From Bradyrhizobium sp. CCGB12 (lineage in GTDB: Bacteria > Pseudomonadota > Alphaproteobacteria > Rhizobiales > Xanthobacteraceae), in the NCBI RefSeq assembly GCF_024199845.1, contig NZ_JANADO010000001.1, forward strand, positions 8,172,001 through 8,236,000: a stretch of 64,000 nucleotides of DNA. The letters are read 5' to 3'. The translations under genes and the position numbers were made by a program. Positions 27,794 to 34,816 of this stretch are shown in pieces (position 1 is the stretch's first letter; each line of letters starts with the position of its first letter). The notes beneath the pieces were generated by a model. That model saw only the letters and a list, made by a program, of their open reading frames with translations. It was not told the DNA's origin and searched no databases.

Positions 27794-28576
27794 TTATTGG
27801 TTCAAGAGTTTCAGTGCTTCTTCGTGAACCCTGGGATCACCGGCCGCGATGATGCGGCCGCCGCCCTGGGCCGGCTTGCCTTCCCAGGTGGTGACGACGC
27901 CGCCGGCACCGGTCACGATCGGGATCAGCGCCGCAATATCGTACGGCTTCAACTCGGTCTCGACCACGAGGTCGACATGGCCGGCCGCCAGCATGCAATA
28001 GGAGTAGCAGTCACCGCCATAGCGCGACAGCCGCGCGCCCTGCTCGATGCGGCTGAAGATGGCGCGGTCGCGCTCGTTCATCAGCAGCGGGCTGGTGGTG
28101 TAGGTCGTGGCTTCCGACAGCGAGGCGCAGCGGCGGACCTGGAGCCGGCGCTCGCCGGAGAGGCCCTTATAGTTGGCCGAGCCGTTGTCGCCGGAAAAGC
28201 GCTCGCCGATGAAGGGCTGGTGCATCATGCCGAACACCGGCGCACCCTTGTGCAGCAGCGCGATCAACGTCCCCCAGATCGGAAAGCCGCCGATGAAGGA
28301 TTTCGTGCCGTCGATGGGGTCGAGCACCCAGACATAGTCGGCGTCTTCGCGCTCATTGCCGAATTCCTCGCCGACGATGCCGTGCTGGGGGAAGTTGGCC
28401 TTGATCAGCCGCCGCATCACCGCCTCCGCGGCGCGGTCGGCTTCCGTGACCGGATCGAAATCCTTGGTCTTGCTCTTGTCGTCGATCGACAGCGAGGTGC
28501 GGAAGAACGGCAGGATGGTTTCGCCGGAGGCGGTGGCGAGCCGTCCGATGAAGGCGGAGAAGTCGATCACCGTCAC
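27794..28576 (-). CDS. hisN: Inositol-monophosphatase-family phosphatase, HisN-type histidinol phosphatase
   Basis: A 260-residue magnesium-dependent phosphatase. Motifs: GIVGEEFGNE with the metal-binding glutamates, WVLDPIDGTKSFIGGFPIWGTLIALL with the DPxDGT signature, and C-terminal KPYDIAALIPIVTGAGGVVTTWEG. The TKSFIGGFP loop is characteristic of HisN histidinol-phosphate phosphatases, the last but one step of histidine synthesis, rather than of SuhB, though substrate cannot be proven. Upstream, on the opposite strand, lies an sRNA of the class first described beside suhB. Followed by the Bug gene. Confidence 0.87.
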   Translation of the reverse strand: MTVIDFSAFIGRLATASGETILPFFRTSLSIDDKSKTKDFDPVTEADRAAEAVMRRLIKANFPQHGIVGEEFGNEREDADYVWVLDPIDGTKSFIGGFPIWGTLIALLHKGAPVFGMMHQPFIGERFSGDNGSANYKGLSGERRLQVRRCASLSEATTYTTSPLLMNERDRAIFSRIEQGARLSRYGGDCYSYCMLAAGHVDLVVETELKPYDIAALIPIVTGAGGVVTTWEGKPAQGGGRIIAAGDPRVHEEALKLLNQ

Positions 28577-28877
28577 GGCGAATCCTCGAAAGCGAAAGTC
28601 GAATGAAGCTCGCTCCTGCCTAGCTCAAATCGGCAGACTCTTGCAGCGCTGTCTTGATTTGGCCCCTGGTATTTTGAATGCCGCGATTGGCTGCCTCATC
28701 TCAGTCATCTCCTGGCCAAATATCGATCACAGCGTTGAAACCTTAGTTCCGCCCCTGCCTCGTTCGTATGCAAACATCTATCAACCCATTGAATTTCCTT
28801 ATTAAAGAAACTGAATCTGGGTTTCCATAGAAGCAACTGAGCCATGTGCGTTTTGCATGGGAAACCGCTCAAAAGCC
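28577..28877. other. AT-richer spacer between hisN and the sRNA promoter
   Basis: About 300 bp without a supportable gene. It has visibly lower GC than the surrounding genes (for example TTGAATTTCCTTATTAAAG near 28790) and would contain the hisN promoter and any upstream control sites of the sRNA. The only short open frames have no ribosome site. Confidence 0.5.
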
Positions 28878-28906
28878 CTTGCACTTTGTGCGTCGCGGTC
28901 GCATAT
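28878..28906 (+). promoter_or_regulatory. Predicted promoter of the sRNA
   Basis: CTTGCA (28878-28883) and GCATAT (28901-28906) are separated by 17 bases, a good alphaproteobacterial housekeeping promoter (CTTGAC-N17-CTATAT type). Transcription would start near 28913, just before the first hairpin of the sRNA. Confidence 0.65.
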
Positions 28907-28912
28907 TGTTGC

Positions 28913-29002
28913 GGTGCGGTAGCGCTTGGCGTTACCGCTGCCCTCCTTGGGCGTTTCCTCCCTAGACTTGGGCCGCTTCTTCATTAGAAGCGGCCCTTTT
29001 TT
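28913..29002 (+). ncRNA. Candidate trans-acting sRNA, alpha-r14/suhB-like
   Basis: About 90 bases with three stem-loops. Hairpin 1 (28918-28936) is GGTAGCGC-TTG-GCGTTACC; hairpin 2 (28940-28952) is GCCC-TCCTT-GGGC; then comes an unpaired TTTCCTCCCT (28954-28963) and a perfect 11-bp terminator hairpin GGGCCGCTTCT (28970-28996) with six T. Both the hairpin-2 loop and the single-stranded stretch carry CCUCC-type anti-Shine-Dalgarno sequence, the hallmark of the alpha-r14 (Rfam suhB) family of Hfq-dependent repressors. The tail CCTCCCTAGACTTGGGCCGC fits that family by memory; a covariance search would settle it. Divergent from hisN. Confidence 0.68.
28970..29002 (+). terminator. Intrinsic terminator of the sRNA
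   Basis: Perfect 11-bp stem (28970-28980 with 28986-28996), loop TCATT, followed by six T residues at 28997-29002. It has no upstream plus-strand protein gene to serve, which is the main reason for proposing an sRNA here. Confidence 0.92.
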
Positions 29003-29092
29003 CTTTGGCCCTTGTTTTCATTTTGGTGCGCGCGAGTTCGCGAAGCGAAAGCATGTTCGCGCCTGTGGTCGGCAACGCGAAAGAGTTCGAGC

Positions 29093-29983
29093 CTATTCCG
29101 CCGCAGCCTGGAACGGGCCGAGATCGCCGAACGGGATCGTCGTTGCCAGCACGTCGGCAAGCACGCCGAAATCGGACGCAACTTGCGCAAAGCGCGGACC
29201 GCGCTCGCGCCGCCGTTCGTCCATGTAGATCGCGCGATTGAGCTCAAGCTGCACCGCGTGCAGGCCGCTCGCCGGATTGCCGTAATGCTCGGTGATGAAG
29301 CCGCCGGCGTAGGGTTTGTTGCGGCCGATCGAATAGCCGAGCCCCGTCATGGTCTCCTCGACCCTGTCGGGGAGCAGCGGCGTGCAGCTCGTGCCGTAGC
29401 GGTCGCCGATCACGACGTCGGGCCGGCGCGGCTCATCTCTGCTGACGCCGACCGAGGGCATCGAGTGGCAGTCGACCAGCACCACGGTGCCGAACATCTG
29501 GTGCACCTGGTTGATCAGCCGGCGCAGAGCGCGGTGGTATGGCTTGTACAGCGCCTCGATCCGCCCCAGCGCGTCGTCGACCAGGATGCGCTCGCGATAG
29601 ATCTCCTGGCCGTCGCCGACCACGCGCGGAATGGTGCCGAGGCCGCCGGCGACCCGCATCGAGCGCGTATTTGCAAAGCTCGGCAGCCGCCCGGTGAACA
29701 TACGGGGGTCGAGCTCATAGGGCTCGCGATTGACGTCGACATAGGAGCGGGGAAAGTTGACCCGCACGGTCGGAAAGCCGCGCTCGCTCAAATGGCCGAT
29801 CAGCTCGTCCATGAAGGAATCTTCGGACCGCCGCAGCGTCGGCAGGTCGATCCGCGAGGCCGCCAAGAATTCGTCCGGATAGGTCGAGCCGGAATGGGGC
29901 GAGTTGAAAATGACCGGCGCGCGCCATTGCGCGGGCTCCACGATCTCGAAGGCTGGCGACGCATCGCCGTCAAACCGGGTCAT
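29093..29983 (-). CDS. N-formylglutamate amidohydrolase family protein
   Basis: A 296-residue zinc hydrolase. Family motifs are FNSPHSGSTYP near residue 25, RVNFPRSYVDVNREPYELDP, MFGTVVLVDCHSMPS with the metal-binding DCHS, and GFITEHYGNP with the catalytic histidine. The reference activity splits N-formyl-L-glutamate to formate and glutamate at the end of one histidine-degradation route (HutG), but no other hut gene is close, so a related N-acyl amino-acid substrate is possible. Cytoplasmic. The minus-strand start is the ATG at 29983; the sRNA terminator lies beyond its stop. Confidence 0.88.
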   Translation of the reverse strand: MTRFDGDASPAFEIVEPAQWRAPVIFNSPHSGSTYPDEFLAASRIDLPTLRRSEDSFMDELIGHLSERGFPTVRVNFPRSYVDVNREPYELDPRMFTGRLPSFANTRSMRVAGGLGTIPRVVGDGQEIYRERILVDDALGRIEALYKPYHRALRRLINQVHQMFGTVVLVDCHSMPSVGVSRDEPRRPDVVIGDRYGTSCTPLLPDRVEETMTGLGYSIGRNKPYAGGFITEHYGNPASGLHAVQLELNRAIYMDERRRERGPRFAQVASDFGVLADVLATTIPFGDLGPFQAAAE

Positions 29984-30311
29984 CTTCTCAGGCTTCGTCC
30001 CTTCGCGCCGGAATCTGGCAGGGGCCAGATCGCATTGATTCGGCCGATCGAGCGGCTCTTATGTGTCGTCATTGTCCGGAATCGCAACCATTCTGCCAAG
30101 CGAAAAGATGTGATGGCTGCTGGAACACGTCTTAACCGTGCAGGCAGGGAGGTGGGGACGCGCCGGCGCGGCTCGATTGCTTCGAGCCGCATTCCAGTTC
30201 ACAAGGACCGGCAACGCAGCCCGCTTGGGGTTAAGATTTTCACCTCAAATTTACCCTCTATCGGGCTTAGTAACCTTTGCTGATATCCTCTGGGGAGTCG
30301 ACTTTCCTGCC
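29984..30311. other. Divergent intergenic region upstream of cpdR
   Basis: 328 bp with no protein gene supported. It contains a perfect 9-bp stem GCGGCTCGA with a 5-base loop at 30168-30190, a TTAACC motif at 30132-30137 and a GGTTAAG at 30231-30237, in AT-richer sequence just before cpdR. In Caulobacter cpdR is under cell-cycle control, so these TTAA blocks are plausible but unproven control sites. Confidence 0.4.
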
Positions 30312-30671
30312 ATGCCAAAGATCCTCCTCGCCGAAGACGACAACGACATGCGCCGTTTCCTGGTCAAGGCGCTGGAAAACGCCGGTTTTCAGGTTTCGTC
30401 CCACGACAACGGCATGGCCGCCTATCAGCGGCTGCGGGAAGAGCCGTTCGAGATGCTGCTGACCGACATCGTCATGCCGGAGATGGACGGCATCGAGCTC
30501 GCCCGCCGGGCCTCGGAACTCGATCCCGACATCAAGATCATGTTCATCACCGGCTTCGCCGCGGTGGCTCTGAACTCGGATTCGGACGCCCCCAAGAACG
30601 CCAAGGTGCTGTCCAAGCCCGTGCATCTGCGCGAATTGGTCAGTGAAGTGAACAAGATGCTGGCGGCCTGA
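30312..30671 (+). CDS. cpdR: Single-domain response regulator CpdR
   Basis: A 119-residue receiver-only protein. The acidic pocket is ILLAEDDNDM (residues 8-10), the phosphorylation site is Asp52 in LLTDIVMPEMDG, the switch threonine lies in FITGFAAV and the lysine in VLSKPVHLREL. Length and the NSDSDAPKNAKVLSKPVHLRELV segment match CpdR, which when unphosphorylated brings ClpXP to the pole to degrade CtrA and other cell-cycle factors; the phosphorelay CckA-ChpT silences it. No output domain. The tRNA-Val gene follows by 74 bp. Confidence 0.95.
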   Translation: MPKILLAEDDNDMRRFLVKALENAGFQVSSHDNGMAAYQRLREEPFEMLLTDIVMPEMDGIELARRASELDPDIKIMFITGFAAVALNSDSDAPKNAKVLSKPVHLRELVSEVNKMLAA

Positions 30672-30745
30672 ATCGGCGCCGTTCCGTCCTTGCGCCGGCT
30701 CCCCTGAGCCGTTATAGGGACCCCACCCGATCTAGACGACATCTA

Positions 30746-30820
30746 GGGCACGTAGCTCAGCGGGAGAGCACTACCTTGACATGGTAGGGGTCACAGGTTC
30801 GATCCCTGTCGTGCCCACCA
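30746..30820 (+). tRNA. tRNA-Val (anticodon GAC)
   Basis: A 75-base tRNA with encoded CCA. Acceptor stem GGGCACG pairs with CGTGCCC; the D arm is TAGCTCAGCGGGAGAGCA, the anticodon arm CTACC-TTGACAT-GGTAG gives anticodon GAC, and the T arm CAGGTTCGATCCCTG is canonical. It reads GUC (and GUU) valine codons. Confidence 0.97.
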
Positions 30821-30850
30821 TCCTTCGCTCGCGATAGCGAGAGAAGGATG
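30819..30850 (+). terminator. Hairpin after tRNA-Val
   Basis: A 14-bp stem with one mismatch (CATCCTTC.CTCGC / GCGAG.GAAGGATG) and loop GATA begins at the last bases of the tRNA. There is no T tract, so it may serve 3'-end processing or factor-assisted termination. Confidence 0.55.
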
Positions 30851-31025
30851 CCGCGCCGAAGCCCAACGGGCGCGGGCGGGCCGCCGCCGCGAGCTTCGGC
30901 GAAGCAAGCCCACCAATCAATCTCAATGCAAAGCGTGTCCGGCGTAGCTCGAAGAGCGAAGACGGATTGGGGCGTCTAGCTCTGCTCCTCTGGAACGCCC
31001 CGAAGCCATCGGGCATTGTTCCGCC

Positions 31026-31253
31026 ATGGCCAAGCCGTCCACAAAACCCTTCAGCCGCGGCGATCACGTCAGCTGGAATTCCGAGGCCGGCCGCGTGCGG
31101 GGCCATATCCTGCGCGTCCACACCCAGGACGTCGATTACAAGGGCTATACGCACCACGCCACGCCGGATGATCCGCAATACGAGATCAAGAGCGACAAGA
31201 CCGATCACGTCGCCCTCCACAAGCGCCGGGCGCTGCGGCGGCTGCGCACGTAA
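31026..31253 (+). CDS. DUF2945 (HVA1-like Tudor-fold) small protein
   Basis: A 75-residue basic protein. FSRGDHVSWNSEAGRVRGHILRVHT and the charged YTHHATPDDPQYEIKSDKTDHVALHKRRALRRL match the DUF2945 family, a small Tudor/SH3-like barrel of unknown function often found in bacteria and fungi. No signal peptide. It is preceded by a short RBS-like region after the tRNA hairpin. Function unknown; nucleic-acid or peptide binding is only suggested by fold. Confidence 0.82.
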   Translation: MAKPSTKPFSRGDHVSWNSEAGRVRGHILRVHTQDVDYKGYTHHATPDDPQYEIKSDKTDHVALHKRRALRRLRT

Positions 31254-31321
31254 CGGGCAAGCTCTCGGCGCCAACATCAAGTTGAGTTATCGTCTTCTGA
31301 CGTGAGGTCGCCGGTGAGGAA

Positions 31322-31573
31322 ATGCGAATGACGCGGGCAGCAGGTTTTTCCGTGGCGATACTGGCGCTGATGGTGTCGCGCGCGGATGCAGCGATTGTCG
31401 ACTGGCAGGCCGAGCTGCAGCGCTGCCGTGTGCTGCGCGAGAGCGTCGCGCCGCTGCTTCAGGCCGGCGAGGGGATATCCGCCGTCGGCCGCTCCAACAG
31501 GTCGGTTCGCCGTTGCATCTGGATCCAGCGCATGGCGGTGCGCAAGAAAATCCCCGGCGCCGGGGTCTGGTAG
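31322..31573 (+). CDS. Small exported hypothetical protein
   Basis: An 83-residue protein with a hydrophobic leader (MRMTRAAGFSVAILALMVSRADA), probable cleavage after ADA, and a short mature part IVDWQAELQRCRVLRESVAPLLQAGEGISAVGRSNRSVRRCIWIQ with two cysteines that could form one disulfide. GGTGAGG lies about eight bases upstream of ATG 31322. No known domain; the signal peptide makes a real gene more likely than not. Confidence 0.5.
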   Translation: MRMTRAAGFSVAILALMVSRADAAIVDWQAELQRCRVLRESVAPLLQAGEGISAVGRSNRSVRRCIWIQRMAVRKKIPGAGVW

Positions 31574-31626
31574 CCTGCCGGGTGCTGCGCATGCGATGAC
31601 GGCGGCAGGGGCGGCATCTGCATAAC

Positions 31627-31757
31627 CGTCACCCTGAGGTGGCGGCTTCTTCAGCGGCCCTCGAAGGGCGACGGCCCCGCTGTATCCGGGCCGTACATCC
31701 TTCGAGGCTCTCAGCGCAGTGCGGATGCACTGCGCGGTTCGCACCTCAGGATGACGG
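31627..31757. repeat. Palindromic repeat, family F (CGTCACCCTGAGG type)
   Basis: Inverted repeat with ends CCGTCACCCTGAGGTG (31627-) and ACCTCAGGATGACGG (to 31757) and inner arms CCTCGAAGG / CCTTCGAGG. A relative is at 40044-40177. The right end overlaps the last codons of the NUDIX gene on the minus strand, so the repeat supplies the protein's C-terminal tail. Confidence 0.75.
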
Positions 31758-32231
31758 AGTTGAGACCTTGGTCCTGTCCTTGCTTCCGAGCAGCACGTCC
31801 TTCAACCCGGTCGGGTACAGGCTCGGACCGCCCTCGACATCGAGGTCGGCGAGATTAAACCAGCGGGCCACAATCTGCTCGCCGTTATCCTCGCGAAAAT
31901 CGACGCGTTCCTGGTCGCTGAACGCGCCATCCGGAAACGCGACCGCCGCGATGAACATCATCTCGTGCCCGGTCGATCCCTCGTGCACGAAAATATTCTC
32001 CATCACCAGTGGCTCGCCGGTGATGGTGATGCCGATGCCGAGTTCTTCGTGAAATTCCCGCACCAGCGCCGCCCGCCAGCTCTCGCCGAACTCGATCTCG
32101 CCGCCGAGCGGACGCACGCCCTTGATCCGGCCTGCATCGTCGCGAACCTCGGCCGCGAGCAGCCGCCCGTCCCGCCAATGCAGGCCGATCGCGACGACGC
32201 GGATGTGGGGATGCGGGCGCCATGTGGTCAT
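31746..32231 (-). CDS. NUDIX hydrolase
   Basis: A 161-residue pyrophosphohydrolase. The NUDIX box GGEIEFGESWRAALVREFHEELGI (about residues 43-66) has all the glutamates for magnesium binding. The family hydrolyses nucleoside diphosphates linked to another group; substrate here cannot be named. C-terminal SSxx residues come from repeat family F. It follows the AroE-like gene on the same strand after 65 bp, so it may be the last cistron of the transporter operon, or an independent housekeeping gene. Confidence 0.88.
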   Translation of the reverse strand: MTTWRPHPHIRVVAIGLHWRDGRLLAAEVRDDAGRIKGVRPLGGEIEFGESWRAALVREFHEELGIGITITGEPLVMENIFVHEGSTGHEMMFIAAVAFPDGAFSDQERVDFREDNGEQIVARWFNLADLDVEGGPSLYPTGLKDVLLGSKDRTKVSTPSS

Positions 32232-32296
32232 GGGGCATGGTTAGTCGGCTTCGCGCGATCTCGCAACGATGAGGGATGATTGCCTGTCTGTCCGGA

Positions 32297-33091
32297 TCAC
32301 AGGATGGAAGCCCGCCAGAACGCCGTCTGCAGCGGCAGCTGATGCCGGATCATCGCGACACCATCGACGACCTTCAATCCGCGGGCGGCGCAGGCCTCCA
32401 TGAAGCCGGTGCGCCGCGCGGCTATGATGTCAAATACTGCGCAATCCCCCGGCAGCTTGGCCGGGTCCATCGGCAAGGCATCGGTCACGCGCAGGCCGAG
32501 GGATGTCGCGTTGACGCACAGTCCCGCGTCGTCGAAGCGCTCCTCGAGGCTCAGGTCGAGATCGGGGAATTGCCCGCGCAGCTTTGCCGCGAGCGCCTCG
32601 ACCGGGCCGGGCACCTCGTTGAGGATGCGCAAGCGCTTCAAGCCGGCCGCTACCAAGGCGTGGCAGATCGCGCGGCCGGCACCACCCGCACCGATCACGA
32701 CGGTTCGGCGTTCAGGGTCGAAGATGCCGGCTTCGCGTGCGGCGTTCAAAAAGCCGCCGCCGTCGAAGGACTCGCCGACGAGTTTTCCGCTCGCCTCTAG
32801 TCGGATGGTATTGACCACGCCCTCGAACTTCGCGGCAGGCCCGACCTCGTCGCAGAGTTCGAACGCGGCCGGCTTGTGCGGCATGGTCAAGTTGAAGCCG
32901 GCGGTGCTCGGCGACTTCGCCAGCGCGCGGATCGTCTCGGCGAGATGCTTCGGCTCGACATCCATTGGCACCAGGTGCCAGTCGAGGCCCTGCTCCTCGA
33001 AATAGGGCGTGTAGTAGCGGGGAGCCGCGACGTGGCCCGCCGGGTGGGCGAAGATGAAGACGGTGCGCGTTGCGCCGGTCGGAAGCTTCAT
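32297..33091 (-). CDS. Shikimate-dehydrogenase-like oxidoreductase with altered substrate site
   Basis: A 264-residue AroE-fold protein. It keeps the catalytic lysine (NLTMPHK, Lys73) and aspartate (ESFDGGGF, Asp110), GVVNTI, and the NAD(P) loop VVIGAGGAGRAI. The N-terminal loop that in AroE reads HSxSP and binds the shikimate carboxylate is here HVAAP (residues 20-24), so both serines are lost. It is therefore unlikely to be the housekeeping shikimate dehydrogenase. It starts 4 bp after the ABC permease stop and belongs to that operon, where oxidising a transported polyol or acid would make sense. Start ATG 33091 follows AGGGATGAG. Confidence 0.82.
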   Translation of the reverse strand: MKLPTGATRTVFIFAHPAGHVAAPRYYTPYFEEQGLDWHLVPMDVEPKHLAETIRALAKSPSTAGFNLTMPHKPAAFELCDEVGPAAKFEGVVNTIRLEASGKLVGESFDGGGFLNAAREAGIFDPERRTVVIGAGGAGRAICHALVAAGLKRLRILNEVPGPVEALAAKLRGQFPDLDLSLEERFDDAGLCVNATSLGLRVTDALPMDPAKLPGDCAVFDIIAARRTGFMEACAARGLKVVDGVAMIRHQLPLQTAFWRASIL

Positions 33092-33095
33092 GATC

Positions 33096-33923
33096 TCATC
33101 CCTTGACGGCACCCGCCGTGAGCCCGCTGACGAGATAGCGGCGCACCGCGAGCGAGAAGATCAGCACCGGTGCCATCACCAGCGAGCCGCCGGCGGCGAT
33201 CTTGCCCCATTCCCAGCCTTCGTAGTTCATGAAATTGACGACGGCGACCGGTGCGGTGCGCGCATTGGTTCGGGTCAGGATCAGCGCGAAGAAGAAATCG
33301 TTCCAGGCATAGAGGAAGCACAGGATCGCGGTAGCGGCGATGCCGGGCGTCACCATCGGCAGCACGATCTTGGTGAACACTGTGCGCGTGCGCGCGCCGT
33401 CGACCAGCGCCGCCTCTTCCAGCGAGACCGGGATCGTGTCGAAAAACGGCTGCATCATCCAGATCACCAGCGGCAGGTTGAAACTGGTATAGACCAGAAC
33501 GAGGCCCGTGATGGTGTCGAGCAGCCCGATCCACCGATAGAACAGGAAGAACGGGATCGTGAACGCGATCGGCGGCGCCATGCGCGTCACCAGGATCGCA
33601 AAGGAGAGGCCATGCTTGCCGCGCCCGGCCCAGCGCGACAGCGCATAGGCTGCGGGCACGCCGAACAGCAGCGCCAGCGCGGTCGAAAGCGAGGCGCTGA
33701 GCAGGCTGTTGACGAAGGACGCCGAGAACGCGCTATGCCAGAGCGAGACGTAGTTCTCGAGCGTCGGCGTGAAGATCAGCGGCGGGGGGAACTGCAGGAT
33801 CTGGTCGTTGGTCTTGAAGCTCATCTGCAGCAGCCACAGGAACGGCGAAAGCAGGATGAGCAGCGTGACCGTAATCGCGATCAGCCGGCCGGGCGTGGCC
33901 TTGCGGAGGGAAGACTCGCTCAT
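33096..33923 (-). CDS. Carbohydrate ABC transporter permease (MalG-like)
   Basis: A 275-residue inner-membrane permease with six hydrophobic segments. The cytoplasmic EAA loop reads EEAALVDGARTRTVFTKIVLP, the contact point for the ATPase. C-terminal LIFSLAVRRYLVSGLTAGAVKG is typical of MalG/CUT1 proteins. The ATG at 33923 overlaps the stop of the upstream permease gene by four bases, so translation is coupled. Works with the MalF-like permease and the Tat-exported binding protein encoded upstream. Confidence 0.93.
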   Translation of the reverse strand: MSESSLRKATPGRLIAITVTLLILLSPFLWLLQMSFKTNDQILQFPPPLIFTPTLENYVSLWHSAFSASFVNSLLSASLSTALALLFGVPAAYALSRWAGRGKHGLSFAILVTRMAPPIAFTIPFFLFYRWIGLLDTITGLVLVYTSFNLPLVIWMMQPFFDTIPVSLEEAALVDGARTRTVFTKIVLPMVTPGIAATAILCFLYAWNDFFFALILTRTNARTAPVAVVNFMNYEGWEWGKIAAGGSLVMAPVLIFSLAVRRYLVSGLTAGAVKG

Positions 33924-34816
33924 GCCAGTGCCGCCTTGCGCCGGCCCATCCAGACCAGGCCCAGGCTGATGCCGCAGACCAGCAGCAGCATCACCACCGT
34001 GACCGCGCTGGAATAGCCGATCTCGTTGGTGTCGAAGGCGAGGAGATACGCATAGTAGTTCGTGACTTCGGTGACGGTGCCGGGTCCGCCGCCGGTCAGG
34101 AGAAAGATCAGCGGGAAAGCCTTGACGCTGTCGATCAGGCGGAACATGCCTGATATCACCAGGATCGGCGTGATGAAGGGCAGGGCGACGTACCAGAATA
34201 TCTGGAGCTTGTTGGCGCCGTCGACGAGAGCGGCCTCCGAATATTCGTCGGGAATGGTCTGCAGCGCCGCCAGTACCATCAGGAAGGTGAAGGGCAGCCA
34301 TTCCCAGGTGTCGGCGATGATGATCGAGGTCAGCGCGAAATCGACGCTCGAGGTCAGTGCCGGCAGCGTGAAATGCAGCGCTTGCGCGGCGTAATAGAGC
34401 GGGCTGATGTCGGGCGCGTAGATCAGCTTCCAGATCACCGCGACTACGATCGGCGGCAGCACCATCGGGATCAGGAAGAAGGTGCGCGCGAATTCGACGA
34501 AGCGCGACGGCACGTTCAGCAGCAGCGCCAGCAACATGCCGAGCAGCACCTGGAACAGCACGCTTGCGACCGACAGCTTGGCCTGCACGGCCAGCGAGTT
34601 GACGAAGCGGGGGTCACCGGGCAGCAAGGCATAATTGCGAAACGGATCGCTGAAATCGGTGGCCGAGCCCGGCGTCGTCAACTGGAACGGGGTCAGGCTG
34701 GTCACGACGAGATAGATCGCCGGCAGCACGGCGACTGCGAACAGCACGATCAAACTCGGCGTGAGCGCGAAGGCGATGAACCTTCGGCGCTCATCGTCAA
34801 TTCCGCTCTCGCTCAA
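33920..34816 (-). CDS. Carbohydrate ABC transporter permease (MalF-like)
   Basis: A 298-residue CUT1-type permease with six membrane helices. Family marks are the first helix FALTPSLIVLFAVAVLPAIYLV, the periplasmic LVTSLTPFQLTTPGS region and the EAA loop SEAALVDGANKLQIFWYVALP. Its start overlaps the binding-protein stop by four bases and its stop overlaps the next permease start by four, making a tight three-gene unit. No ATP-binding subunit is encoded in this operon. Confidence 0.93.
   Translation of the reverse strand: MSESGIDDERRRFIAFALTPSLIVLFAVAVLPAIYLVVTSLTPFQLTTPGSATDFSDPFRNYALLPGDPRFVNSLAVQAKLSVASVLFQVLLGMLLALLLNVPSRFVEFARTFFLIPMVLPPIVVAVIWKLIYAPDISPLYYAAQALHFTLPALTSSVDFALTSIIIADTWEWLPFTFLMVLAALQTIPDEYSEAALVDGANKLQIFWYVALPFITPILVISGMFRLIDSVKAFPLIFLLTGGGPGTVTEVTNYYAYLLAFDTNEIGYSSAVTVVMLLLVCGISLGLVWMGRRKAALA

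Noticed and set aside
30771..31280. A 169-codon minus-strand frame ending in MVGTTGIEPVTPTMSR
   Set aside because: Its 3' end is the antisense of tRNA-Val; this peptide is a well-known false-gene signature and the rest overlaps the DUF2945 gene.
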